From Candidatus Zhuqueibacterota bacterium (lineage in GTDB: Bacteria; Zhuqueibacterota; Zhuqueibacteria; Residuimicrobiales; Krinioviventaceae), in contig JAFGSB010000097.1 of assembly GCA_016934825.1 (NCBI GenBank), positions 1 through 64,000 on the forward strand: 64,000 bases of DNA, in the 5' to 3' direction. The notes beneath the pieces were generated by a model. It did no database searches, was not told the origin of the DNA, and was given only the letters and a program-made list of their open reading frames with translations. Positions within the stretch are counted from its first letter, which is position 1, and each line of letters begins with the position of its first letter. Of the stretch, positions 1-7,863 are shown one piece after another. The translations under genes were made by a program, and so were the position numbers.

Positions 1-26
1 TAATTTAGAAACCGTATTTCATCCGG

Positions 27-56
27 ACCGGTTCGCGAGTATATGCCGGTTTTTTT
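27..56 (+). terminator. Possible weak intrinsic terminator
   Basis: A 5-bp stem (ACCGG at 27-31 with CCGGT at 46-50) is followed by an unbroken T run to 56. The loop is long (14 nt), so the hairpin is weak. It could end a gene lying left of the window. Bases 57-239 hold no recognisable gene. Confidence 0.3.
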
Positions 57-239
57 CGTTAGAAACATGTAATGGATATATCCCGCCATTAGTTCAGAAC
101 ATTTTATCCACCGAAAAAATTAACATCACCATCGAAAGTTCCGGATAATCATTAAGATTCCCGGGCTGAATTTTTTAGCCGGTAAAAGTATTATATTTAC
201 GTTGAGATATAATAAAATAACATATTTGGAGTAAACAAG

Positions 240-1145
240 GTGTGGATTGTTTTAGGGATCAGTTCCGCTCTGTTCCTCGGATTTTATGATGTCGGACGAA
301 AACATGCCGTAAACGGAAACGCGGTGCTGCCGGTGCTATGGAGCGCGACGGTTTGCGGAGCGGTTCTGGTGATCCCGGTTATTGTCCTGTCCGGATTTTT
401 CCCGGATTTTATGATGAAAACCGGTTTGTATGTGCCGGTAATAGGTCCGCGGGCGCATCTGTTTTTATTTTTTAAGGCTGTCATTGTCGCCGCGTCATGG
501 ACTTTTGGGTTCTTTGCCCTCAAACATTTACCGATTTCCATATTTGCGCCGATACGTTCAATGTCCCCCTTTTGGACGCTGATCGGCGCCATATTTATTT
601 TTCATGAACAGCCGAACGCCACTCAATGGACCGGTTTGGTCGTTATTTTGTTTTCCTATTACGGCTTTATGCTGTTGAGTGACCGGGAAGGTATTTCGTT
701 TCATCGCAATAAATGGGTCTTTTTGTTGATACTGGAAACAATTATCGGCTCAATAAGCGGACTGTACGATAAACTGCTGATCCAGAAAATGGGATTTTCA
801 CCCATGGTTGTCCTGACCTGGTTCTCTTTTTATATTGTGGTCATATTGAGTGTATTGGCCCTGATTTTATGGTTTCCCGGCAGGGGGACAATATCCCCGT
901 TTCAATGGCGGTGGAGCATCCCGCTGGCCGGGATATTACTGGTTTTTTCGGATTTTTTGTATTTCCGGGCATTGAGTTACAGCGCCGCGCTTATCGCGTT
1001 GTTGATTGTCATCCGACGTTTGAATGTTGTGGTATCCTTTTTTGTCGGCGGGCATTTGTTCAGGGAAGTAAACAGGGGATTGAAATTTATTGCTTTAACA
1101 GGACTGCTTGCCGGTGTTTTTTTGATTTTGCTGACCGGTTGGTAA
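240..1145 (+). CDS. EamA/DMT-family inner-membrane transporter
   Basis: A 301-residue, almost entirely hydrophobic protein with about ten membrane segments arranged as two EamA-type halves (roughly residues 1-140 and 155-300). This is the usual size and layout of drug/metabolite transporter superfamily exporters. The substrate cannot be told from sequence. The GTG start at 240 is chosen because translation opens directly into the first membrane helix and a GGAG lies a few bases upstream. No partner genes are next to it: it is followed by an intrinsic terminator and the repeat cluster, so it is probably transcribed alone. Family assignment is firm, function is not. Confidence 0.85.
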   Translation: MWIVLGISSALFLGFYDVGRKHAVNGNAVLPVLWSATVCGAVLVIPVIVLSGFFPDFMMKTGLYVPVIGPRAHLFLFFKAVIVAASWTFGFFALKHLPISIFAPIRSMSPFWTLIGAIFIFHEQPNATQWTGLVVILFSYYGFMLLSDREGISFHRNKWVFLLILETIIGSISGLYDKLLIQKMGFSPMVVLTWFSFYIVVILSVLALILWFPGRGTISPFQWRWSIPLAGILLVFSDFLYFRALSYSAALIALLIVIRRLNVVVSFFVGGHLFREVNRGLKFIALTGLLAGVFLILLTGW

Positions 1146-1190
1146 TACACATTGATCGCAACAGTCCCAGGGTAGAGCCTGTTATTTTCT

Positions 1191-1210
1191 AACCTCCGTG
1201 AGGTTTTTTT
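1191..1210 (+). terminator. Intrinsic terminator of the EamA gene
   Basis: Stem AACCTC (1191-1196) pairs with GAGGTT (1200-1205) across a 3-nt loop and is followed by a T run. It lies 45 bp after the EamA stop codon. Confidence 0.75.
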
Positions 1211-1220
1211 CTTTCATTGC

Positions 1221-1248
1221 ACAACAAGGGGTTGCAACCCCTTGTTGT
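1221..1248. repeat. Perfect 28-bp palindrome
   Basis: The 14-base half ACAACAAGGGGTTG (1221-1234) is followed immediately by its exact reverse complement (1235-1248). There is no spacer and no T run on either side, so it is not a terminator. It looks like a short interspersed palindromic element. Confidence 0.8.
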
Positions 1249-1338
1249 AATAGCAGAGGGTATATACCCATACTGGCCATCACTTTCAGTACACCCTGAG
1301 CTTCCCTGTTGAAATCCATTAATCATTTTGCGCCAAAT

Positions 1339-1389
1339 GTCGTCTTGATACAGTCTGTCTCACTGCGCTCGCCACCCTTACTCGACGAC
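1339..1389 (-). repeat. Hairpin element copy R1 (BIME/REP-like), reverse orientation
   Basis: Outer stem GTCGTC (1339-1344) pairs with GACGAC (1384-1389). Inside it lies the asymmetric loop TTGATAC (1345-1351) opposite TACTC (1379-1383). Nearly the same sequence recurs at 1590-1640, and the reverse-complement architecture recurs at 1494-1551 and 1668-1718. Confidence 0.7.
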
Positions 1390-1416
1390 CGGTCCGGTCG
1401 ATGTGAAAGATATTTT

Positions 1417-1444
1417 GTAGTGGCAAGGCACGCCTCGCCCCTAC
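1417..1444. repeat. Imperfect 28-bp palindrome
   Basis: GTAGTGGCAAGGC (1417-1429) faces GCCTCGCCCCTAC (1432-1444) as an inverted repeat with two mismatches. It resembles short GC-rich palindromes dispersed between genes in many bacterial genomes. It sits inside the repeat cluster and does not overlap a gene. Confidence 0.65.
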
Positions 1445-1493
1445 GGGAGAAAATAATTTCTGATCTTACGGGCTGTTTATTTCCGACGCGCTG

Positions 1494-1551
1494 GTCACCG
1501 AGTAGTTCCTCCTGTCCCGCAAAACGGGATGGAGGAACGTATCGAGGTGAC
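1494..1551 (+). repeat. Hairpin element copy A (BIME/REP-like), forward orientation
   Basis: Outer stem GTCACC (1494-1499)/GGTGAC (1546-1551). Asymmetric internal loop GAGTA (1500-1504) opposite GTATCGA (1539-1545). Inner stem GTTCCTCC (1505-1512)/GGAGGAAC (1531-1538), capped by a TCCCG/CGGGA stem (1515-1519/1525-1529). The stems differ from copy B but still pair, while the internal loop is identical. Confidence 0.75.
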
Positions 1552-1589
1552 ATTTTCATTTTAATCCCGTTGATAGTCTTTCGCCGAAT

Positions 1590-1640
1590 GTCGTCTTGAT
1601 ACAGTCTGTCTCGCTGCGCTTGGCAACCCTACTCGACGAC
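1590..1640 (-). repeat. Hairpin element copy R2 (BIME/REP-like), reverse orientation
   Basis: A close copy of R1: outer stem GTCGTC (1590-1595)/GACGAC (1635-1640), with TTGATAC (1596-1602) opposite TACTC (1630-1634). The shared sequence begins before the stem (CGCCRAATGTCGTC) and runs past it into a small CCGGG-ATA-CCCGG palindrome at 1640-1652. Confidence 0.7.
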
Positions 1641-1667
1641 CGGGATACCCGGTAATACGTCGCTACG

Positions 1668-1718
1668 ATTCCCGAGTAGAGACAGCGAGCGAAGGGAGAT
1701 GTCTCGTATCGAGGGAAT
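1668..1718 (+). repeat. Hairpin element copy B (BIME/REP-like), forward orientation
   Basis: Outer stem ATTCCC (1668-1673)/GGGAAT (1713-1718). Internal loop GAGTA (1674-1678) opposite GTATCGA (1706-1712), identical to copy A. Inner stem GAGACA (1679-1684)/TGTCTC (1700-1705). Both stems are rewritten relative to copy A with pairing kept. Confidence 0.75.
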
Positions 1719-1755
1719 GTATTTTGTAAAATTCCCGAATCGTTTCGCGCCGAAC

Positions 1756-1809
1756 ATCGTCTCGGTATCCCGCCGAAAGGGACTGTGCTTGACAGTCTTA
1801 ACCGACGAC
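1756..1809 (-). repeat. Degenerate hairpin element copy R3
   Basis: A diverged copy of R1/R2: ATCGTC near 1756-1761 and GACGAC at 1804-1809 keep the outer stem, and TCGGTATC replaces TTGATAC. The flanking CGCCGAA and GACGACCGGGAT are kept. Confidence 0.5.
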
Positions 1810-1854
1810 CGGGATGAACACGTTATTTCACAAAATTTTTGTTTTAACTTTTAG

Positions 1855-1889
1855 CAAAAAAGAGTATAGAGGCCTTTTTTGTTTACTCT
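1855..1889 (-). terminator. Possible terminator of the minus-strand aldolase operon
   Basis: Read on the minus strand, AGAGTA (1889-1884) pairs with TACTCT (1866-1861) and is followed by a T run (1860-1856). The loop is 17 nt, so the structure is weak. It lies just downstream of the TGA of the aldolase-like gene. Confidence 0.4.
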
Positions 1890-1897
1890 ATTTAAAC

Positions 1898-3067
1898 TCA
1901 GGATTTGAGCTTTCCCCGGTTATAGGCCAGTTTTTCCGCCTGGGTCATTTTGCGAAAATCAACGGCGGGGCTGGCGACAACTGTTTTGTTCACTTTTCTG
2001 TCCGGTGGCACATCCGCCGATACGGACACGGTTCCGCCCGTACCGCCGTAGGAAACCGCAGAGTTGGTGATCTTTAGATCGTCTTCCAGCGTACGGTAGG
2101 GGGTAATGCCCAGTTTCTGCAGCACGCCGTGATAGGCCCGTACCGCTTCTTCCGGATCGATTTCTCCGTCCGCGATCAACCGTAAGAACGAAATGAACGC
2201 GAGCTGGTGCTCGCTGTTATTGATCTTGCGTCCGTACAGCGCGATTTTTGCGCCGTATTTTTTCGCGTCCGCCAGCATTTTGAACGCGTCAAATGTCGTG
2301 CCGGAGGAGCCGCCCAGAATGCCGGGTATGAGGGTAGGATCGTATGTCGCTAACTGCTCCATGAATTTCGGTCCCTGGTAAACGACTTTCAGGAACAGCG
2401 GCCGACCCGCTTTGGTCACACCGGCAAGGTCGCGCACGATCCGGTCGTTAATAAACTGGCCGAGCTTGTCCGGTTCAACCGCCTCGGGTATGTTGGGATT
2501 GAATACTTCAAGAAAATAATGGAATCCTTTTTTCTCCGCCTCGATGCGGAATGCCTTGAACGCTTCAAGGGTGATCAGATCCAGTTCCGTATCATTGTTA
2601 TAGGTGACGGAATACAGGCCCAGGTTCGCGCCTATTTTTCTTTCTTCTGTGGAACAGGTATATTTCCCGCACTGGATATGATCGATGGTGGCGGTGCGGA
2701 ACGGTTTCGCCGGCTGGTAAATATACTGGCCGCCGGTCGCGACATGTATATCGGTGGTATCGTTGGCTCTGGCCGCCGGGGTAATGGGACTGTTGTCGAA
2801 CAGCCTTTCCTCAATCGTCAGTATCTCGTTGGTGCTGGCCGACATGAGCACGATGTCCACCTTGGCCTGCCGAATCACCTGGCGTATCTGATCGCGATAT
2901 TCGGCCAGGGTGCGGAACCTGCCTTCCTGCGCATGCTGTTCCGGACTTTTCCCCGGCGCGGCAATGCCGTACGCCATGTCGGCGTCTTTGGCGTCAGCCA
3001 GCATAAAATCATTGCAGTTGCTGTCCGCTAAAATTCGTTTGATTTTTTGGTCAAGAGATTTTTCCAT
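1898..3067 (-). CDS. Putative class I (DeoC/LacD-like) aldolase, TIM barrel
   Basis: A soluble 389-residue protein. The central part (about residues 110-330) alternates short beta strands and helices as in a TIM barrel, and has lysines at strand ends (the FLKVV segment near 220, the GRKI segment near 275) that could serve as a Schiff-base residue. I read it as a member of the DeoC/LacD-type class I aldolase group, but I do not recognise a characterised relative and the substrate is unknown. The last 50 residues are polar and look disordered. It is the last gene of a minus-strand operon, 25 bp after a metal-dependent class II aldolase, so the two probably act in one sugar-phosphate pathway. 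Confidence 0.6.
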   Translation of the reverse strand: MEKSLDQKIKRILADSNCNDFMLADAKDADMAYGIAAPGKSPEQHAQEGRFRTLAEYRDQIRQVIRQAKVDIVLMSASTNEILTIEERLFDNSPITPAARANDTTDIHVATGGQYIYQPAKPFRTATIDHIQCGKYTCSTEERKIGANLGLYSVTYNNDTELDLITLEAFKAFRIEAEKKGFHYFLEVFNPNIPEAVEPDKLGQFINDRIVRDLAGVTKAGRPLFLKVVYQGPKFMEQLATYDPTLIPGILGGSSGTTFDAFKMLADAKKYGAKIALYGRKINNSEHQLAFISFLRLIADGEIDPEEAVRAYHGVLQKLGITPYRTLEDDLKITNSAVSYGGTGGTVSVSADVPPDRKVNKTVVASPAVDFRKMTQAEKLAYNRGKLKS

Positions 3068-3092
3068 AGCAGCTATTTTTCTTTATCCTGTT

Positions 3093-3947
3093 CTATGCCT
3101 TGCCGCAGCTTCCGAAGATCGTTATTTTTTCCCGTACGACCTCTTTGACCGCCAGTCTTACCTTGTAAAGAGAGGCAGGAAAGTCCGCCGGTTTTTCCTG
3201 TGCGTTGAGTAAGGTTTTCATCATCATGGACGCGGAAGCGCTCATTTCAGTATAAATATTTATTTTGTTAATTCCAAGCGAAACAGCTTTTTTAAAATCG
3301 GCAACGGCAATCCCGGAACCGCCATGCAGAACAAGCGGGACCGGTACTTTGTCGCGTATTTTTTTCAGCCTCTTAAAATCGAGTTTGGGTTCACCTTTAT
3401 AAAATCCATGCGCATTGCCTATAGCCACGGCGAGCCCGTCGATGCCGGTTTCGTTTACAAATTCCGCCGCCTTGTCCGGGTCCGTAAATAACAAATTCTG
3501 GTTGTCCTTTGTCAATTCCAGCCCTTCATCGTTCAGGGTCCCGAGTTCGGCTTCGACGGTTATGCCGATGGGTTTGCAAATTTCCACAATTTCCCTGGTT
3601 TTGGTTTTGTTTTCGGCATAGGGATATTGGGAACCGTCAAACATGACCGAAGGGAACCCATCCCGGATACCCTTTAAAATGATATCACGGTTTTTACCGT
3701 GGTCCAGGTTCAAACCAACAGGAATACGGGTTTTAGCGATTTGTGATTTCACATAAGACAAATATTCCGGTAAATCCGACAGATAAAAATGCACGGGATT
3801 GATTTGCATTATAACCGGTGATTTTTCCTCTTCCGCGACTTCAAGGATAGCCGGAAGAAATTCCAGGCCGAATATATTAAACGCGCCGACGGCATATTCA
3901 CCGTGCCGGGCGGCTTTCAGGAGTTCATTATAAGGAACCAGGGGCAT
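3093..3947 (-). CDS. Class II ketose-bisphosphate aldolase (Fba/GatY/KbaY family)
   Basis: A 284-residue zinc-dependent aldolase of the fructose-/tagatose-bisphosphate family, expected to cleave or form a ketose bisphosphate in the cytosol using dihydroxyacetone phosphate. The catalytic and metal residues are all visible at the family positions: Asp82-His83 (LDHGKN), His180 (GNAHG) and His208 (LHGGSG), followed by the phosphate-binding INIYTEM segment. Length matches GatY/KbaY. The specific sugar (fructose, tagatose or other) cannot be read from sequence. The gene sits between an ECF-type membrane protein (29 bp upstream) and a second aldolase (25 bp downstream), suggesting an uptake-plus-breakdown operon rather than core glycolysis. 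Confidence 0.9.
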   Translation of the reverse strand: MPLVPYNELLKAARHGEYAVGAFNIFGLEFLPAILEVAEEEKSPVIMQINPVHFYLSDLPEYLSYVKSQIAKTRIPVGLNLDHGKNRDIILKGIRDGFPSVMFDGSQYPYAENKTKTREIVEICKPIGITVEAELGTLNDEGLELTKDNQNLLFTDPDKAAEFVNETGIDGLAVAIGNAHGFYKGEPKLDFKRLKKIRDKVPVPLVLHGGSGIAVADFKKAVSLGINKINIYTEMSASASMMMKTLLNAQEKPADFPASLYKVRLAVKEVVREKITIFGSCGKA

Positions 3948-3976
3948 ATTATAACCTTAAAGTTTATGTAAATGTG

Positions 3977-4531
3977 TTATGGGGTCAAAATTCTTTTTAA
4001 CAAGCTTGCCATGAACAAGGCAAAAGCACCACCGGTTAAAGCGGTAACTAATTGGGGCGTCGTCATTAAGGCTATTGCTTCGCCCGGTAAATTTTTATGC
4101 AGCATTACAGGCAATATAATGGTCGCGGAAAAGTATAACCAGATAAACTTGATAAACGCGCCACATATCAAGCCCGTCCAGTCCGCAACGGAATAAAACG
4201 GATTCGTATGAGTCAGTTTTTGATATTTTAAAATATTTTTAAAAAAGCCAAAAGCCACAACAAGCAGCACATTGCCGATCACAACAAAAGGGACCATGGG
4301 CAGCAGGAATGGCGGCAGTTGTCCTCTAATTACCGCGGCCAGCGGAGTAATGCAGCCCATTATTACACCGCCCGTAATGTTGAGCAACAAAGAAGTTAAT
4401 ATCAACATCATATTCACCAATGGTCCGGTAACGGGCTGCGGCAACCCGATCATTTCAATGATCAATGTCAAAGATATAAGAATAACCAACCTGGTTATGT
4501 AATTTGTTCTGCTCAATTTAATCCGTATCAT
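3977..4531 (-). CDS. ECF-transporter S-component-like membrane protein
   Basis: A 184-residue protein with five to six hydrophobic segments. It has the layout of small substrate-binding (S) subunits of energy-coupling-factor transporters, including a glycine/proline-rich region (PVTGPLVN, then ITGGVIMG and RGQLPP) typical of one uncharacterised S-component group. Such proteins bind a vitamin, metal or small metabolite and normally need EcfT and an EcfA ATPase pair. None of those is in this window, so they would have to be encoded elsewhere. It is the first gene of the operon with the two aldolases. The substrate is unknown. Confidence 0.65.
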   Translation of the reverse strand: MIRIKLSRTNYITRLVILISLTLIIEMIGLPQPVTGPLVNMMLILTSLLLNITGGVIMGCITPLAAVIRGQLPPFLLPMVPFVVIGNVLLVVAFGFFKNILKYQKLTHTNPFYSVADWTGLICGAFIKFIWLYFSATIILPVMLHKNLPGEAIALMTTPQLVTALTGGAFALFMASLLKRILTP

Positions 4532-4701
4532 AATAAATTAAAATTATATTATAAGAAATCAAAAACATAAAATCAAATATATTTTTTAATTTGTCTGGAA
4601 ACTGATATTTACGGAGATGTGTTTTTTAAATTTTTGCATTGATTAAATTGGAATAATAATTAACTTATAGAAAAAAAGTAATAAACAATTTTATTGCATA
4701 A

Positions 4702-5718
4702 ATGGCTGAAATACAGGACATTTCCACAGCACAGCAAAAAAGACGGGCCAGTCTTTTAAAAAGGGCCAATGTTATCGGGCTCGGTATCGGGTACAAGGAA
4801 ACGGCCGGAAAAAGTACTGATGAATTGTCGCTAATGGTGCTTGTCCGTGAGAAGGAGGAATTAAAGGCTTTATCCAAAAAAGATATTGTCCCCGGAACCA
4901 TTGACGGCGTGCAGACAGATGTTCTCAAAGTCGGCAAGGTTGTCGCTTATCATTCGACAAGAGAACGTCACCGGCCCGCGTTTCCGGGGGTATCCATCGG
5001 ACATTTTGCAGCATATGCCGGTACGTTCGGTATGGTCGTCCGGGACGCGGTAACAAAGGAACGGCTGATTTTGTCCAATAATCATATCCTGGCAAATTGT
5101 AACAATGCTCAGGCAGGCGATCTTATTCTACAGCCGGCTCCTGCCGACGGCGGTAAACCCGGTTTCGACGACTTTGCCCGATTGGTTCGGTTTATCAAAC
5201 TGAAATACGACGGGGCTGAACCGGATAAGGAGAGCGAAAAAAAGTGTTTAATTTCAGAGATACTATCCGCTTTATTGAACATCGTCCCTGCTCTGTTCGG
5301 CTCCGGCACGCGCTTTGTTGCCGTTAAAAAGCAACCGATGAACGATCTGGACGCAGCTCTGGGCAGACCCCTGAACGAGAACGACATATCCGAAGATATT
5401 ATGGATATCGGCAGTGTGACCGGAATTACTGAAGCCTCTGCCGGGATGCAGGTCAAAAAAAGCGGCCGCACGACCGGATTGACCAGTGGTACGGTTAAAG
5501 TCATAAACGGTGAAATGCCAATCGATTATGCGGGCGATCGAAAGGCATATTTTCAACATCAAATATTAACCGGCGACATGACCGAACCGGGAGATTCCGG
5601 TTCGATATTGCTGGATCAGCACAATCGCGCTGTGGGATTGTTATGCGGCGGTTCCCAGTATGTCTCAGTTTTTAATCCGATCACCGTTGTAAAACAATAT
5701 TTAAATTTTGAAATCTAA
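4702..5718 (+). CDS. Trypsin-like (chymotrypsin-fold) serine protease
   Basis: A 338-residue protein with the catalytic triad of a chymotrypsin-fold peptidase: His128 (SNNHIL), Asp217 (DLDAAL) and Ser299 (EPGDSGS). There is no signal peptide, so it is probably cytosolic or leaves by another route. The N-terminal 90 residues (GLGIGYKETAGK, then LVREKEE) match the lead-in found in Nal1-like bacterial trypsin-like proteins. The insert between His and Asp (about 165-205) carries a hydrophobic stretch. Only 5 bp separate it from the kinase gene, so protease, kinase and regulator probably form one transcript. A role in processing a regulator is possible but unproven. Confidence 0.8.
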   Translation: MAEIQDISTAQQKRRASLLKRANVIGLGIGYKETAGKSTDELSLMVLVREKEELKALSKKDIVPGTIDGVQTDVLKVGKVVAYHSTRERHRPAFPGVSIGHFAAYAGTFGMVVRDAVTKERLILSNNHILANCNNAQAGDLILQPAPADGGKPGFDDFARLVRFIKLKYDGAEPDKESEKKCLISEILSALLNIVPALFGSGTRFVAVKKQPMNDLDAALGRPLNENDISEDIMDIGSVTGITEASAGMQVKKSGRTTGLTSGTVKVINGEMPIDYAGDRKAYFQHQILTGDMTEPGDSGSILLDQHNRAVGLLCGGSQYVSVFNPITVVKQYLNFEI

Positions 5719-5723
5719 CAACT

Positions 5724-7853
5724 ATGCCTTTATTCAGTTTAATAAATTTATTGGGTTTTGGATTCGGGACTGCGCTGGCAATCATTATATTCAGTTTAAC
5801 TTTAAAAAAGTCACCCAAGGAATATGATGATTATACTCTTGTCATATTATTAATCGCCTGCGCCTTTTGGTTTGGCGGCAATTTTTTTTCCCTGCTCCTG
5901 CATTTCCTTTTCGGTAATGTGTTATTGATTGAAAAGAACATTTTATTTTTTTCATACATTGGGATGGCCGTCATCCCATCCGCTCTTTTACACGCTCTTG
6001 CCGCGTTCTTTCATCGGGCGAAAATAAAGTCACGGTCTTTGTTACTTCATGCATTATTTATTGGATTAATTTATTTACCGTTTGTCGTTTTTTTATATGC
6101 GGGTATGAGTTATAATATCCGGCTTAATTCTCTTCATATTGTTATCACCGAATCATTTAAACTGGCTTTTTATATATGGATGCTGCTGGCAATCGGGTTT
6201 TCCATTATTATATCTGAAAATCTGGCCCGTACACATGAAATTGAGGCGGACCGCCACTTTTACCGGGATATTAGCATTTCTCTTGCCATTATCTGGATGG
6301 GTATCATTATTATTTATATTATCCCTTCCTATAAATTATCCTATGTCGGCAGATATTTAAATTTGTTCATGCTGTTGTCCCCGGTTTTTCCACTGGGAAT
6401 TTTAGCTTATTATGTATACAGATATAATTTTTACCGGCTTGTTGTCAAACCAAGTCTTGTATATTCCGTTATTTACGGCACGCTAATGGCCGTATATCTG
6501 TTAGGGATCAGAAGACTGGGTGAATATTTGAAACAATTTCCGGATGTCAATTCAACGCTTATTGAGGGAATTCTGCTCATTGCGCTGGTTTTTGCTTTTC
6601 AGCCGTTTCGCGAAGCTTTTCAGACCCGACTGGACAAGATATTTTTCAGAGATCGATATTTCTATCAGCAGATATTACGAGAGCTGTCTGATACAATTAT
6701 CGGAACGGTTGATCTTGAAAAATTATTGAATACAATCAGCGAAGCTTTGACATCCGCGTTTAAAGTCAAGTCACTAACAATGGTTGTGTTTCAATTAAAT
6801 GCCAAAAAACCTGAAATCTATAGAACCGTCGGTCACCCGGAGTTTAAAGATTTTTTGTCGCTGATAAACGCTTTTTCCGCGACCCGTAAACTGCGGTTAC
6901 GTCAGCAAATAAAAAATCATCGGGTCATCGCGGCCCTCGCACAAAATAATCTCGAATTGGCCGTACCGATTTTTTACCGGAACAAAATGATGGGCCTGGT
7001 CTGCCTTTCAGAAAAACAAACCGGCAATGCTTATTCCGAAGATGAAATCGATATGCTGCAAACATTTTCCAACCAGATCGCGCTTGCAGTTGAAAATGCC
7101 CGCCTCGTACAGGAAAGATTGAATCTTGAAGCCCGTGTATACCAGTCGGAAAAATTAAATTCGCTGGGGCAAATGGCAACTACAATGTCACACGAGATCA
7201 AGAATCCTCTTTCGTCGATAAAAAGTATTATCCAGGTTTTGCGTGAAAAAGCGGCCGGCGAGGTAGCTAATGACCTGGATGTCGTTATTGTTGAAATTAA
7301 TCGATTAAATTCGATACTTGAAAAGTTGTTAAGTTTTGCCCGGCCTTCGGAAGGTAGGATCGAATCCGTATCGATCCCGGAAATTATAAAAGACGTCATC
7401 GGGTTATTAAAATATCAGGCAAATAAATCGCAGATCAAGATAAATTATTCCGAACCCGGCATCAATGCGGTCATCAAAGCAAAGAAGCAATCCGTCCGCG
7501 AGATCATTTTCAATCTCGTTCTTAATGCCCTGCAATCCATAACAAATCACGGTGAAATAAATATATCCCTTGAAAATCAAAAGACCCCGGGCAAACTAAA
7601 AATGACGTCAAGGCGTATTGATTTCTACAGGGTAAAAAACTGGTATATTCTGACTGTAAAGGATAACGGACCGGGAATATCCGCTGAGAATCTGAATTAT
7701 ATATTTGATCCTTTCTTTACAACCAAAACGGTCGGAACCGGTTTGGGATTGTCAATTGTCAAACAGAATGTAGAAGAAGCCGGCGGCTTTATAAATATAA
7801 AAAGTGAGTTGAACAAGGGCACGGAATTTTCCGTTTACTTTCCAAATTATTGA
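5724..7853 (+). CDS. Membrane histidine kinase, 7-8 TM + GAF + HisKA/HATPase (PrsK-like layout)
   Basis: A 709-residue sensor kinase. Residues 1 to about 295 hold seven or eight membrane helices. About 315-460 is a GAF domain, then comes a HisKA dimerisation helix with phospho-acceptor His490 (SHEIKNP), and an NtrB-type ATPase with N box (NLVLNALQS), G1 (DNGPGI), F (FDPFFTTK) and G2 (GTGLGLSIV). All motifs look intact. It presumably senses a membrane or cytosolic signal and phosphorylates the response regulator encoded 10 bp downstream. The size and multi-TM/GAF arrangement resemble PrsK, the kinase tied to XrtA/EPS loci, but that is architectural similarity only. Confidence 0.9.
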   Translation: MPLFSLINLLGFGFGTALAIIIFSLTLKKSPKEYDDYTLVILLIACAFWFGGNFFSLLLHFLFGNVLLIEKNILFFSYIGMAVIPSALLHALAAFFHRAKIKSRSLLLHALFIGLIYLPFVVFLYAGMSYNIRLNSLHIVITESFKLAFYIWMLLAIGFSIIISENLARTHEIEADRHFYRDISISLAIIWMGIIIIYIIPSYKLSYVGRYLNLFMLLSPVFPLGILAYYVYRYNFYRLVVKPSLVYSVIYGTLMAVYLLGIRRLGEYLKQFPDVNSTLIEGILLIALVFAFQPFREAFQTRLDKIFFRDRYFYQQILRELSDTIIGTVDLEKLLNTISEALTSAFKVKSLTMVVFQLNAKKPEIYRTVGHPEFKDFLSLINAFSATRKLRLRQQIKNHRVIAALAQNNLELAVPIFYRNKMMGLVCLSEKQTGNAYSEDEIDMLQTFSNQIALAVENARLVQERLNLEARVYQSEKLNSLGQMATTMSHEIKNPLSSIKSIIQVLREKAAGEVANDLDVVIVEINRLNSILEKLLSFARPSEGRIESVSIPEIIKDVIGLLKYQANKSQIKINYSEPGINAVIKAKKQSVREIIFNLVLNALQSITNHGEINISLENQKTPGKLKMTSRRIDFYRVKNWYILTVKDNGPGISAENLNYIFDPFFTTKTVGTGLGLSIVKQNVEEAGGFINIKSELNKGTEFSVYFPNY

Positions 7854-7863
7854 ATAATCAGGT

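Larger units (their letters stand above)
1146..1897. other. Gene-free 750-bp region filled with palindromic repeats
   Basis: No credible gene lies here; the short open frames are low-complexity by-products of the repeats. The stretch holds the terminator of the EamA gene, two short near-perfect palindromes, five copies of a larger hairpin element in alternating orientation, and a terminator-like hairpin for the minus-strand aldolase operon. The individual elements are listed separately. Confidence 0.75.

Noticed and set aside
1309-1599. Open frames on both strands in the repeat cluster (96 and 78 codons)
   Set aside because: They are produced by the hairpin repeats, have no coding character and contradict each other on the two strands.
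1898-3947. Idea that the two aldolases are cargo of a microcompartment with the BMC shell protein at 28639
   Set aside because: They are about 25 kb apart with no encapsulation peptide or other shell gene seen; only coincidence within one window.
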